Source: Bacillus benzoevorans
GTDB taxonomy: Bacteria; Bacillota; Bacilli; Bacillales; Cytobacillaceae
Direction: 5' to 3'
NCBI RefSeq assembly: GCF_014207535.1
Contig: NZ_JACHGK010000010.1
Span: 1 to 64,000, forward strand
DNA: 64,000 bases
Part shown: piece by piece, positions 7,797 to 16,586 of the stretch
How positions within the stretch are numbered: position 1 is the first letter of the stretch
Layout of the letters: each line of letters starts with the position of its first letter
Program-made: the position numbers and the translations under genes
The notes under the pieces: model-generated
What the model was told of the DNA's origin: nothing
The model's input: the letters and a program-made list of their open reading frames with translations, nothing else
Databases searched by the model: none

Positions 7797-8771
7797 ATGG
7801 CACAAAAAGAAGGTCTGTTAAAAAGAGGAAACAAATCGGCTCTTATTGCTGCAATTGTCAATACGATTATTGCTATTATTAAAGGAACGGCATATTTTTT
7901 TACTGGAAATGTTGCGATGTTTGCTGAAACGATGCACTCTTTGGGGGATGCGGCCAATCAATGTTTTGTATTTATTGGCAGTGCCTTGAGTAAGAAGTTA
8001 CCGACTGAGCGCTACCCGAACGGTTTCGGACGGCTGGTGAATTTAGTTTTGCTTGGTGCCGTCATTATCGTGGGGATTATGAGTTATGAAACCATCAAAG
8101 AAGGCTATCACCATATTTTGCACCCGACAGAATCCACTGGGATTCTGATCAATATTTCGATTCTGGCTGTTGGGGTCATAATGGAGTCTTATGTTCTTTA
8201 TAAGGCAATGAAGGAGGTGCTCCATGAAACCCATATTGAAGCAACAGGATTTAACGTTGTCAGCAAAAGCTTTGCAAGTTTGAAAAGAGCTAAACCGGCA
8301 ACAAAGCTTGTTTTCATGGAGGACCTTGTTGCCACATCAGGCGGTATCATTGCCATCATTGGCATTTTACTTTCCTATTTTTTGGGTCTGTATGCTGCCG
8401 AAGGAATTGCTTCCATCATGATTGGAGTGATGATGTTTTATGTAGTAGGGAGAGTATTTTTAGATAATGCCAAAGGGGTACTGGGTGAAACAGATGATGA
8501 TTTGGAAGAACAAATTGCCCAGTTAATCTATACACATCCGGAAATAAAGGACATTCCTGCCTTGTTCGCTATGAAAGAAGGGGAAGATTTTCATGTGGAA
8601 ATGAAGCTGGAGATTAACCCTTCCTTATCAGTAGAACAGGCGCTTAATCTGAAAAACCGGATTGAAGCAAAGATCCTTGAAATGAAAGGTGTCACCGATG
8701 TCATCATTGAATTTGAAAAAGATGACGGTGTGCAAAAATGGGAAAATGACTACATGCCAGAACCAGGATAA
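7797..8771 (+). CDS. cation diffusion facilitator (CDF) family transporter
   Basis: 324 residues. A divalent metal/proton antiporter of the cytoplasmic membrane, probably for zinc, iron or manganese efflux. Six hydrophobic segments lie between about residues 18 and 215. The metal-site signature in segment 2 reads MFAETMHSLGDAANQ, with an H-x-x-x-D pair, and a further acidic site MEDLVA is in segment 5. The cytoplasmic C-terminal ferredoxin-like domain runs from about 225 to 310. The start at 7797 follows GCGGAGGAAAAT; the longer upstream frame runs through repeat copy A and is not credible. It is monocistronic with its own terminator, between the two inverted repeats. Confidence 0.9.
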   Translation: MAQKEGLLKRGNKSALIAAIVNTIIAIIKGTAYFFTGNVAMFAETMHSLGDAANQCFVFIGSALSKKLPTERYPNGFGRLVNLVLLGAVIIVGIMSYETIKEGYHHILHPTESTGILINISILAVGVIMESYVLYKAMKEVLHETHIEATGFNVVSKSFASLKRAKPATKLVFMEDLVATSGGIIAIIGILLSYFLGLYAAEGIASIMIGVMMFYVVGRVFLDNAKGVLGETDDDLEEQIAQLIYTHPEIKDIPALFAMKEGEDFHVEMKLEINPSLSVEQALNLKNRIEAKILEMKGVTDVIIEFEKDDGVQKWENDYMPEPG

Positions 8772-8800
8772 AAATGTATAGAAAATATAATCTATACAAA

Positions 8801-8850
8801 AAAAGGACATTGAATTTCGCCATCTATCGGGCGCAAGTCATGTCCTTTTC
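8801..8850 (+). terminator. terminator after the CDF gene
   Basis: AAAGGACAT / ATGTCCTTT arms flank a loop containing a TCGCC/GGGCG mini-hairpin, followed by TTCAT. The T-run is modest. Confidence 0.7.
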
Positions 8851-8955
8851 ATATTCATATAACGATTGTAATTAATTCGAAAAGTAACTGAAATAGAGGA
8901 TTGATAGAATGGAGGGAAGGATTAACAATGAATATAGGGTAAAAGGGAGAACATA

Positions 8956-9261
8956 ATGGAATCACATGTAGAAAAAGCTTTAACAGAGTGGAAAAAGGAA
9001 ATCATTATTTTATTAGATAAAATTGATGAGGAATATGAAGAAATAAAAAGTGAGTTGCAAGTATACAGCTATAAATACAACATCACCAAACAAGTAGTTC
9101 AGTCCACAATGCATGAAGAAATTATCCGGAATATTCGTGAACAGTATCAAAAACCATTTGAAAAAAAGTTCAATGAATTGAAAGTGACTATCAAAGATTT
9201 AGAAGAAAAGAAAAAGGTTTATCAAATGTTTATTGATAAAATTGATAAAGTTCTTGAATGA
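8956..9261 (+). CDS. small coiled-coil protein of unknown function
   Basis: 101 residues, very rich in Lys and Glu. Heptad-like patterns run along most of the length, for example LDKIDEEYEEIKSELQVY near residues 21-38 and the KKFNELKVTIKDLEEKKK stretch near 70-87. No signal peptide, membrane segment, cysteine or metal motif. AAAGGGAG precedes the ATG at normal spacing, which supports a real gene. It has no obvious operon partner and lies inside the inverted-repeat-flanked segment with the CDF gene. I do not recognise the family. Confidence 0.65.
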   Translation: MESHVEKALTEWKKEIIILLDKIDEEYEEIKSELQVYSYKYNITKQVVQSTMHEEIIRNIREQYQKPFEKKFNELKVTIKDLEEKKKVYQMFIDKIDKVLE

Positions 9262-9274
9262 GGTGGGACAGGTA

Positions 9275-9425
9275 TGGGATTTCGGGTGCTTATAAAGGCC
9301 GTGAAGTTTGGCTTCACTTTATGATAGGATGAGTTTACAGGGGTATTGGGGGTTTAGGTGCTTTTTCTATTCTCCGCAAAAAAACAGCACTGAATTTTTT
9401 ACATAAAAATTCAGTGCTGTTTTTT
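9275..9425 (-). repeat. inverted repeat copy B
   Basis: Reverse-complement partner of copy A at 7561-7701. Reading the minus strand from 9425 gives the same AAACAGCACTG stem, then TAAACCCCCAATACCCCTG, AAACTCATCC and finally ACCCGAAATCCCA. In this copy, GTGAAG CCAAA CTTCAC forms a good small hairpin, which is poorly kept in copy A. Confidence 0.75.
9379..9425 (-). terminator. bidirectional terminator next to the DHA2 transporter
   Basis: Nineteen- to twenty-base arms AAAACAGCACTGAATTTTT / AAAAATTCAGTGCTGTTTT. T-runs lie on both strands. It starts two bases after the transporter stop codon. Confidence 0.9.
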
Positions 9426-9426
9426 A

Positions 9427-10941
9427 TTATGAAATGGTAGCAGGTTTAGATGCAGGACTGTTTTCATTTTCTATTTTGCTTACTGCTTCGGCGCTTGTAT
9501 CCACGTGTTTAATAAACAGCGCTAATACTAAGGCAACAATGTTGACTGCAAAAGCAACGTAGAAGGAATATTGAATGCCGGCTAAGAGTGCCTGCTGTGT
9601 CAACGCAGCAGTTGAAGCCTCTGTTAATGCTGCCGGGTCCATTCCTGCCATTAAATGTTTCGCTTCGGTCTTCGTAACCGAGTTCATGATGGTCACTAAA
9701 ATGGCTGTTCCGATTGAACCTGCTACTTGCTGTGCTGTGTTATTAATGGCTGTGCCATGCGGATTTAATCTCGTTGGTAATTGGTTTAAGCCATTTGTCA
9801 TAATCGGCATCATCACCATTGCCATCCCAAACAAACGCAAAGTGTAGATGAGAATAATATGTCCTATGCTGGAATCAATTTGCAGGTTTGCTAACATATA
9901 GGTTGAAACTGCTGTAATCCCAAGACCAACTACTGACAATAGACGCGGGCCGATTTTATCGAACAATTTGCCGGTGATTGGCGACATAATTCCCATTACA
10001 ATTGCTCCAGGCAGCATCATTAACCCTGAGTGCAGCGGGGAGATTCCTCTGACACTTTGCACATACGCCGGTGTTAAAATCATACCGGAGAACATGGCAA
10101 CTGAATTGACAATCGAAATAACAGAGCTAAGGGCAAACATAGGGTACTTATAAACACGTAAATCTAACAATGGTTTTTCCATTTTTAGCTGGCGGATGAC
10201 AAAGATGATTAATGCAATGCCGCCGGCAATTAACGCTGTTAAGACGACTGCATTTGTCCAGCCGTCTGAACTGGCATCGCTGCACCCATATAATATACCG
10301 CCAAAGCCAATACAGGATAATACCACTGATAAATAATCAAGATCAGCGTTTTTGTTTTGTTCCATTACATTTTCGCTCTTCCAAATCGCCAGCAGCAAAC
10401 TAATCATGGATAAAGGCAGAATCATTTCGAAAAGCAGGCGCCAGTCATAATATTCGACAATGTAACCTGATAATGTCGGACCAATGGCCGGTGCTGTAAT
10501 CATGACTAAGCCGAAAATCCCCATGACAGCCCCGCGTTTATTGCGCGGAAAACTGATTAACATGATATTCATTAATAAAGGTCCCATGACAGAAGAACCC
10601 GCTGCCTGAACCATACGTCCGGTAAGCAAAACGCCAAAGTTCGGAGCAAATGCAGCTAAAGCCGTTCCTAATGTAAAAATAGCCATGGATGTAATAAATA
10701 AACTGCGGTTCGAGAAGCGGGTTAATAAAAATGCTGAAGCTGGTATTAACACACCGCTGACAAGCATAAACCCTGTAACCAGCCATTGTACCGTTGAGTA
10801 ATCGGCGATTTTTAAATCAATCATAATTGACGGCAGTGCGACGTTTAATAATGAGTTATTTAAAAATGATACGAATGCTCCAACGAATAAGATGACAATC
10901 ATGGCATAGGGCGGTTTTTTCTGTTGTAAAGCTGAATCCAT
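9427..10941 (-). CDS. MFS multidrug efflux transporter, DHA2 (LmrB/EmrB-like) family
   Basis: 504 residues with about 14 hydrophobic segments, the DHA2 layout. It is a drug/proton antiporter of the cytoplasmic membrane. The motif-C region reads LVMITAPAIGPTLSGYIVEY, and the loop after segment 2 reads LLTRFSNRSLF. The start at 10941 (MDSALQQKKPPYAMI) has AAAGGGATG eight bases upstream; longer in-frame starts lack a ribosome site. The divergent TetR-family gene at 11096 and an inverted repeat between them suggest repression relieved by a drug or metabolite. The substrate cannot be told. Closest known relatives by pattern are B. subtilis LmrB and MdtP. Confidence 0.9.
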   Translation of the reverse strand: MDSALQQKKPPYAMIVILFVGAFVSFLNNSLLNVALPSIMIDLKIADYSTVQWLVTGFMLVSGVLIPASAFLLTRFSNRSLFITSMAIFTLGTALAAFAPNFGVLLTGRMVQAAGSSVMGPLLMNIMLISFPRNKRGAVMGIFGLVMITAPAIGPTLSGYIVEYYDWRLLFEMILPLSMISLLLAIWKSENVMEQNKNADLDYLSVVLSCIGFGGILYGCSDASSDGWTNAVVLTALIAGGIALIIFVIRQLKMEKPLLDLRVYKYPMFALSSVISIVNSVAMFSGMILTPAYVQSVRGISPLHSGLMMLPGAIVMGIMSPITGKLFDKIGPRLLSVVGLGITAVSTYMLANLQIDSSIGHIILIYTLRLFGMAMVMMPIMTNGLNQLPTRLNPHGTAINNTAQQVAGSIGTAILVTIMNSVTKTEAKHLMAGMDPAALTEASTAALTQQALLAGIQYSFYVAFAVNIVALVLALFIKHVDTSAEAVSKIENENSPASKPATIS

Positions 10942-11013
10942 ATTTCTCATCCCTTTTGTCATATATATTTTCACTTGATTTATTTTATACCCGAAGTCTA
11001 AAAATGACAACTG

Positions 11014-11034
11014 TTTTATACCGATGGTACAAAA
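11014..11034. promoter_or_regulatory. candidate TetR operator between the efflux gene and its regulator
   Basis: TTTTATACC GAT GGTACAAAA has nine-base arms with one mismatch. It lies in the 154-base divergent promoter region of the transporter and the TetR gene, as expected for an operator controlling both. The assignment is inferred from position and symmetry. Confidence 0.5.
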
Positions 11035-11095
11035 TCATTGTTTTTCCGTAAGTTGGATCTTATACTAATCCATAGTTACTTGATTGGAGGCAGGC

Positions 11096-11968
11096 ATGAA
11101 TAATCGAAAAAGAAAAGTTGCTGACATTGCCTTAAAGCTGTTTGTAGAGAAAGGAATTCAGCAAACCTCAATCCAGGAAATAATTGACAGGGCGAATATT
11201 TCAAAAGGGACTTTTTATAATTATTTCTCGTCAAAAAATGATTGTGTGGCGGATATTTTAGAATATCTCCGTTATGATGCAAGTCAGCAGCGAATTTCTA
11301 TACAATTTGGCAAAGATGCAAAGGATCGGGGAGTGTTTATTGAACAAATTACGATCTTATTACGATTGAATGAAGAAAGAAATTTACAAGCTCTGTTTGA
11401 GGCGATATTATCTTCGAATGAAACAGAGCTAAGAAGGTTAGTTTTACAGCACCGGATGATTGAGATGGAATGGCTTTCCGAACGTTTTATCGAAATCATG
11501 GGCGAGGAAATCCGGGAATACGCCTTTGAAGGAGCGATTTTATTTTACGGAATGCTCTCATATATGAGGTTTACGATGAGGATTTCAAATAGTACGTATT
11601 CTGTACATCGTTTAGTGGATGTTATCTTGTCCTATTTGGAATTGATCGTATCTTATATGATCAATAATCAAATCTCCATATTGGATTATTCCGCTATTCA
11701 TTCATTACGAACCCGTGTGGACAAGAAAAAAGTAACGATAGCAGAACTGCAGGAATTAGCCCAGCAGCTGCAGCAACAATATAAATTTAATGATGAGCAG
11801 CAGGATTTGTATGATGCGATCACGCATGAGCTGCAGCAAGAAAGAATAAGAAAAATCGTCCTGCAGCATTTATTAAAACCCTTTCAGCAGTTATTTAAAG
11901 AAACATTGATTGAAGCACAGGTGAATACCTTTGCGAATCTGGTTTGGTACTATTTGAAAACCATCTAA
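11096..11968 (+). CDS. TetR/AcrR family transcriptional regulator
   Basis: 290 residues, long for the family, which is usually about 190-220. The N-terminal helix-turn-helix is clear: KVADIALKLFVEKGIQQTS, then IQEIIDRANISKGTFYNYF, residues about 6-45. The ligand domain is followed by an extra C-terminal glutamine-rich, probably coiled-coil stretch (AELQELAQQLQQQYKF, residues about 214-240) and a helical tail. The start at 11096 follows TTGGAGG; an earlier TTG in frame overlaps that site and is rejected. Divergent from the DHA2 pump, which it probably represses. The extension may mediate oligomerisation (inference). Confidence 0.88.
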   Translation: MNNRKRKVADIALKLFVEKGIQQTSIQEIIDRANISKGTFYNYFSSKNDCVADILEYLRYDASQQRISIQFGKDAKDRGVFIEQITILLRLNEERNLQALFEAILSSNETELRRLVLQHRMIEMEWLSERFIEIMGEEIREYAFEGAILFYGMLSYMRFTMRISNSTYSVHRLVDVILSYLELIVSYMINNQISILDYSAIHSLRTRVDKKKVTIAELQELAQQLQQQYKFNDEQQDLYDAITHELQQERIRKIVLQHLLKPFQQLFKETLIEAQVNTFANLVWYYLKTI

Positions 11969-12070
11969 TTGAAAGAGGTGCACTTGTTTTATGACGCCAG
12001 GCGTCCGAAATGAGACATTCCAGTTTTTTCGTGATAACATTAGCAAAACAGGATGAGGAGGTTTTATAGC

Positions 12071-12997
12071 ATGAATATTTTACTGCAGGGAGCAGGTGCT
12101 TTGGGAGCTTATTTTGGCGGGCGGATGCTGGAAGCCGGTTTGAATGTTTCTTTTTTTGTCAGAGAAAAACGTGCCGCGCAATTAGCTGGTGAGGGCCTGG
12201 AAATCAACAGCCCTGAGGGGGATTTTGCAACGAAAGATTTCAAGGTTTATACATCCCCTGAAGAAGTCAGTGATATTGATTTGCTGATCCTCGCTGTAAA
12301 AGGATATCATCTTCAGCAAGCGATTCCTCAAGTGGAAATGATTGTAAAGCGGACTAATTGCTTTGTGTTGCCTTTGTTAAATGGGATGGAGCATATCGAC
12401 ATTTTACAAAGGGTCATTGGAAAAGAAAAAGTGCTCGGCGGGTTTGCAGCAATCATTGCGACTCTAAATGAACATGGACATGTCGTGCATACAAGCGGAA
12501 GAAGTATGATCAAATTCGGAGCACTTCACAACAGTCAGCTGGACACATGCGATAAACTGGATGCGATACATACACAAGTCAAAACAAACATACTGAGAGA
12601 AGACGATATTTTAAAGCATATGTGGAAAAAATACATCTTCATTACGGCCTTCTCCGGAATTACTTCAGCAACACAACTGCCGGCAGGATATATTTCGAGT
12701 CATGAAGCCGTGTTTAGTGTGGCAAGAAACATGGTCTATGAAATGAGTATGCTTGCAGAAAAAGAGGGCATTGTATTATCAGAACAGGAAGTTGAAACGA
12801 TGGCCATGCGGATAAAAAACCATCACAAAGATGCCACATCTTCCATGCATCAGGACATGAGAAAAGGACTGCCTATCGAAGTGGAACATTTACAAGGCGG
12901 GGCCCTAAGATTGGCTGCCAAACACGGCGTAAAGGTTCCGGCCATTGAAACCATATATGGAATACTGAAACCATATGAATTCGGTAAACCGGAGTAA
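12071..12997 (+). CDS. 2-dehydropantoate 2-reductase family protein
   Basis: 308 residues, the usual PanE/ApbA length. It would reduce ketopantoate to pantoate with NADPH in pantothenate synthesis. The N-terminal NADP loop is LLQGAGALGAYFGGRM. The catalytic lysine region is ILAVKGYHLQQAI, and the substrate lysine is in HMWKKYIFITAFSGITSAT. The C-terminal SSMHQDMRKGLPIEVEHLQGG is a strong family signature. The start at 12071 follows GAGGAGG. No other pantothenate genes are adjacent, and Bacillus often has several paralogues, so another 2-keto acid could be the substrate. Confidence 0.85.
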   Translation: MNILLQGAGALGAYFGGRMLEAGLNVSFFVREKRAAQLAGEGLEINSPEGDFATKDFKVYTSPEEVSDIDLLILAVKGYHLQQAIPQVEMIVKRTNCFVLPLLNGMEHIDILQRVIGKEKVLGGFAAIIATLNEHGHVVHTSGRSMIKFGALHNSQLDTCDKLDAIHTQVKTNILREDDILKHMWKKYIFITAFSGITSATQLPAGYISSHEAVFSVARNMVYEMSMLAEKEGIVLSEQEVETMAMRIKNHHKDATSSMHQDMRKGLPIEVEHLQGGALRLAAKHGVKVPAIETIYGILKPYEFGKPE

Positions 12998-13026
12998 GCA
13001 AATTGATAGATTAAAAAAATAATCTT

Positions 13027-13058
13027 AAGAGCCTTTCCAGTGGAGAGGTTCTTTTTTA
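13027..13058 (+). terminator. terminator after the PanE-like gene
   Basis: AAGAGCCTTTCC / GGAGAGGTTCTT arms with one or two mismatches, followed by TTTTTT. Confidence 0.85.
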
Positions 13059-13086
13059 TGCAGTAAACCGGTTTTCCTGCTATGAT

Positions 13087-13212
13087 ATGACCATGACGAT
13101 TATGCCTGCTATGCTCATTTCCAGCTTCAGCATCTTGGTGAATGGATTATTTTATTTAGCCGGCCTATTGGAATTAATTGATGGAAAAGAGATTATCCAT
13201 GAAATCAATTGA
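13087..13212 (+). CDS. doubtful small membrane ORF
   Basis: 41 codons: MTMTIMPAMLISSFSILVN, then GLFYLAGLLELIDGKEIIHEIN. One hydrophobic segment and a charged tail look protein-like. However, no ribosome site precedes the ATG and no homologue is recognised. It may be the end of a lost membrane gene or chance. It lies between the PanE-like gene and the carA terminator. Confidence 0.2.
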   Translation: MTMTIMPAMLISSFSILVNGLFYLAGLLELIDGKEIIHEIN

Positions 13213-13235
13213 TGATGTACGGTAAATCAGTAAAT

Positions 13236-13280
13236 AAAAACAGCTGTTTGAAGAGCCTCTCTACTTCAAACAGCTGTTTT
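13236..13280 (-). terminator. terminator of carA
   Basis: Perfect 17-base arms AAAACAGCTGTTTGAAG / CTTCAAACAGCTGTTTT with a ten-base loop. The minus-strand tail is TTTTTATTTA, so it serves carA about 90 bases beyond its stop. Confidence 0.85.
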
Positions 13281-13369
13281 GCTTTGTTGGAAAATACTAT
13301 GAAGGACAAAATTCAGGGAAAAAGTAAAATAATGTCCTTCATCTCCAATATCTATCATTTGTCCCGCAT

Positions 13370-14461
13370 TTACATTTCAATCCCAGCCATCCTCTTTCCT
13401 TCATCCATTAACTCCATAAACTGATCAAATAAATAGTTGGGATCCTCCGGTCCGGGCGAGGCCTCTGGATGGTACTGGACAGTAAAAGCAGGATATTTAT
13501 TATGCTTCAGACCTTCAACAGTCCCATCATTTAAAGCCACATGTGTGACCGTTAAATCCGTTCCCTTAACAGAATCCATCGTGACCGTATATCCATGATT
13601 TTGCGAAGTCATTTCGACCCTGTTGGTTTCCAAGTTTTTCACAGGGTGGTTGGAGCCGCGGTGGCCAAACTTTAGCTTATCCGTATCTGCGCCGCATGCC
13701 AGCGCGACTAATTGATGACCTAAACAAATGCCAAACAATGGGATCTTTCCTAATACCCCTTTAATCATTTCGATTCCTTCTGTGATTTCCTTTGGATCTC
13801 CGGGACCGTTACTCAACATAATACCGTCAGGGCTTAAGCGCAATATTTTTTCTGCTGATGTGTCATAAGGGACAACAATCACATCGCAATCGCGCTGTGT
13901 TAACTCACGTAAAATTCCGTGCTTCATCCCGAAGTCAACGAGCACCACCCGATGGCCGCGTCCGGGCGCCGGATAGGATCTTTTCGTGGAGACCTGTCGT
14001 ACCTGGTCCCGCGGCCAGTCCGCTTTCTTCAGATCCGCAACGACTTCTTCCACTACGACCTCCATGCCGCAGAGTCTTCCTTTTAGAACCCCATGTTCGC
14101 GGATTTTCCTTGTCAGCTTTCTTGTATCAATATCAGCCAAACCCGGGATGTCCTTGTCTTTTAAAAAGGTATCAAGCGGATACTGGCAGCGGAAATTAGA
14201 GGGGAACTCGCAATATTCCTTGACAATCAGGCCGTTAACGGTCGGTTCGATCGATTCAAAGTCATCCCGGTTGATTCCGTAGTTGCCAATCAGTGGATAG
14301 GTGAGGGTAACAATTTGGCTGCAGTATGAAGGATCCGATAAAATTTCCTGGTAGCCGGTCATCCCTGTATTAAAAACAACCTCTCCCATCATTTCCTTAT
14401 CACTGCCAAAACCATATCCAACAAAAACACTGCCATCTTCTAATATCAGTTGACGTTTCAT
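13370..14461 (-). CDS. carA: carbamoyl-phosphate synthase small subunit (glutaminase)
   Basis: 363 residues, full length. It hydrolyses glutamine and channels ammonia to the large subunit for carbamoyl phosphate. The N-terminal domain begins MKRQLILEDGSVF. The class I glutamine amidotransferase domain has the nucleophile Cys246 in GICLGHQ and the partners His331 and Glu333 in QYHPEASPGPED. The start at 14461 has GAAAGGAAG upstream; the longer frame extends into non-coding DNA. The large-subunit gene carB, which normally follows, is absent: a terminator comes next. It would have to use a large subunit encoded elsewhere, such as the pyrimidine-operon one. The gene is somewhat richer in GC than its neighbours. 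Confidence 0.93.
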   Translation of the reverse strand: MKRQLILEDGSVFVGYGFGSDKEMMGEVVFNTGMTGYQEILSDPSYCSQIVTLTYPLIGNYGINRDDFESIEPTVNGLIVKEYCEFPSNFRCQYPLDTFLKDKDIPGLADIDTRKLTRKIREHGVLKGRLCGMEVVVEEVVADLKKADWPRDQVRQVSTKRSYPAPGRGHRVVLVDFGMKHGILRELTQRDCDVIVVPYDTSAEKILRLSPDGIMLSNGPGDPKEITEGIEMIKGVLGKIPLFGICLGHQLVALACGADTDKLKFGHRGSNHPVKNLETNRVEMTSQNHGYTVTMDSVKGTDLTVTHVALNDGTVEGLKHNKYPAFTVQYHPEASPGPEDPNYLFDQFMELMDEGKRMAGIEM

Positions 14462-14733
14462 GCTAACGATACTTCCTTTCTCCCCATCGCTGAATTCATC
14501 GTATTTGCTAAAGATTAAACGCTTATGAATAAATTTATTATAGCCGATACCTATTATTCCACTTATGGGCACGATTATGTATAAAATGGAATAAACAACA
14601 TGTTTATAGTGCTTTCACTTGGGCTGTGAAGGGCATAATAATAGAACTAAGGCAGACAATAAAATGAATGTTGTGATGACGCTAAGGATAAACAAATAAA
14701 TCATGATTTTAAAAAGAAAGACAAGGTGACAAG

Positions 14734-16200
14734 ATGACAAATAGAAGTGAAGCAGGATGGAACTTTGACAATAGTTATGCATGGCTGCCAAAAACCTTTT
14801 ATTCCTCCCTCAATCCTACGCCGGTAAGCAAACCGAAGTTGATCATTTTCAATGAAAAGCTTGCAGAATCACTGGGTTTGAATGGAAGGAATCTCCAAAG
14901 TGAGGAAGGGACAGAAATATTCGCCGGAAACAGGCTGCCAGACGGAGCAGTGCCCCTTGCACAAGCCTATGCAGGGCATCAATTCGGTCATTTTGCAATG
15001 CTCGGAGACGGCCGTGCTATTTTGCTTGGAGAACAGATAACTCCCGATGGCAAGCGTGTCGATATTCAACTCAAGGGTTCAGGAAGAACACCTTATTCCA
15101 GAGGGGGAGACGGCCGCGCTGCGCTTGGTCCGATGCTGCGGGAATATATTATAAGTGAATCAATGCAAGCCCTTGGCATTCCTACAACACGGAGTCTTGC
15201 CGTCGTGACTACGGGCGAGGACATCATCCGCGAAACTCTTCTGCCCGGTGCGGTTTTAACTCGTACAGCCTCCAGTCATCTGCGCGTTGCAACCTTTCAA
15301 TATGCAGCGAATTGGGGAACGGACGAAGACGTTCGTACTTTGGCAGATTATACAATAAACAGGCATTATCCAGATATTGAAGAAAATGAAAATCGCTATC
15401 TTTCATTACTGGAGGAAGTGATCAAACGTCAGGCTTCATTAATTGCGAAATGGCAGCTCGTTGGTTTCATCCATGGGGTAATGAATACGGACAATATGGC
15501 TATTAGCGGGGAAACGATTGATTACGGTCCTTGTGCTTTTATGGATACCTATGATCCGGCAACTGTATTTAGTTCGATTGACAGACAGGGTCGTTATGCT
15601 TACGGCAATCAGCCGTATATTGGCGGATGGAATCTTGCCCGGTTTGCCGAAACCCTGCTTCCGCTGCTCCATGAAGACGAGAAGAAGGCAATCGGGATTG
15701 CCGAAGATGCCCTTGCAGGCTATAATGAGCAGTTTCAATCCTATTGGCTGGCAGGAATGAGAGCTAAACTTGGTTTATTGAACGAAGAAAAAGAGGATGA
15801 AACGCTTATTGCAGATCTGTTCAAAATGATGCATGCCTATCAGGCAGATTATACAAACACTTTCCGGGCGCTGACATTTGAAGACTATGAGGACACAGCC
15901 CTGTTCGGGTCTAAAGAATTTACTCAATGGCATGAACAGTGGCAGGCGAGAAGAGGAAAACAGGAGAAATCAAATGAACTATCCCATCAGGTAATGCAAA
16001 GCAGTAATCCTGCTGTTATTCCGCGCAACCATCGGGTTGAAGAGGCGCTAAAGGCTGCAGTCGAAGAAGGAGACTTCAGTGTGATGGAGAAACTACTGCA
16101 AGTTCTTGCTAAACCTTTCGCACATACTCCTGATCAGGAGGAATATTGTGAGTTGCCCGAACCGTCAAAAACGCCATACCGCACTTTTTGCGGTACATGA
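14734..16200 (+). CDS. selO: protein adenylyltransferase SelO (YdiU)
   Basis: 488 residues, the normal bacterial length. This pseudokinase-fold enzyme transfers AMP from ATP to Ser, Thr or Tyr of proteins and is linked to oxidative stress in other bacteria. Signature blocks: YAGHQFGHFAMLGDGRAILL (about 72-91), QLKGSGRTPYSRGGDGRAAL (about 111-130), HLRVATFQYAA and GFIHGVMNTDNMAISGETID, the last with the catalytic/metal Asn and Asp (FIHGVMNTDN). A C-terminal extension ends PYRTFCGT, typical of the family. AAGGTGAC precedes the ATG. Divergent from carA with 270 bases between. Monocistronic. Confidence 0.95.
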   Translation: MTNRSEAGWNFDNSYAWLPKTFYSSLNPTPVSKPKLIIFNEKLAESLGLNGRNLQSEEGTEIFAGNRLPDGAVPLAQAYAGHQFGHFAMLGDGRAILLGEQITPDGKRVDIQLKGSGRTPYSRGGDGRAALGPMLREYIISESMQALGIPTTRSLAVVTTGEDIIRETLLPGAVLTRTASSHLRVATFQYAANWGTDEDVRTLADYTINRHYPDIEENENRYLSLLEEVIKRQASLIAKWQLVGFIHGVMNTDNMAISGETIDYGPCAFMDTYDPATVFSSIDRQGRYAYGNQPYIGGWNLARFAETLLPLLHEDEKKAIGIAEDALAGYNEQFQSYWLAGMRAKLGLLNEEKEDETLIADLFKMMHAYQADYTNTFRALTFEDYEDTALFGSKEFTQWHEQWQARRGKQEKSNELSHQVMQSSNPAVIPRNHRVEEALKAAVEEGDFSVMEKLLQVLAKPFAHTPDQEEYCELPEPSKTPYRTFCGT

Positions 16201-16280
16201 TTGGAACAGTTGCTAAATAGATCGTGCAGCCATTGAAGCTCATTTATAATTTGCGCAAGGTTTTGGAAAAGAGGAATGTC

Positions 16281-16320
16281 AATAGAGGTATTGGATTACT
16301 CCATTACCTCTATTCTTTAC
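16281..16320 (+). terminator. terminator after selO
   Basis: AATAGAGGTA / TACCTCTATT ten-base arms, loop of 14, then CTTTACT. The remaining DNA up to the BirA site shows nothing further. Confidence 0.75.
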
Positions 16321-16468
16321 TCATTTAGAGCTAATGGGTTTGTTTGTTATGTCACTGATATATTTTAAAAAAATCCCATATAATCGATGTGTGTTTGGAT
16401 CAAGAGGATCAGTCTGAAACCCATAAAATTTAAATATTGACAAAATAAACAACAATATTTAATATTTT

Positions 16469-16503
16469 ACTTGTTAACTGATTCTAATTTTTGGTTAACA
16501 AGT
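16469..16503 (+). promoter_or_regulatory. BirA operator (biotin repressor site)
   Basis: Perfect ten-base inverted repeat ACTTGTTAAC - 15 bases - GTTAACAAGT. This matches the Bacillus BirA box, TTGTTAAC and GTTAACAA about 15 apart. It lies about 85 bases before bioW, so the operon should be shut when biotinylated BirA is abundant. Confidence 0.9.
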
Positions 16504-16586
16504 TACAGCGATTAAAAGATTCATAAATATTATTCCTGCTTTTCCGCCAATAAGAATATTGGGAAATTGAAAGGATGGTAGAAAAA

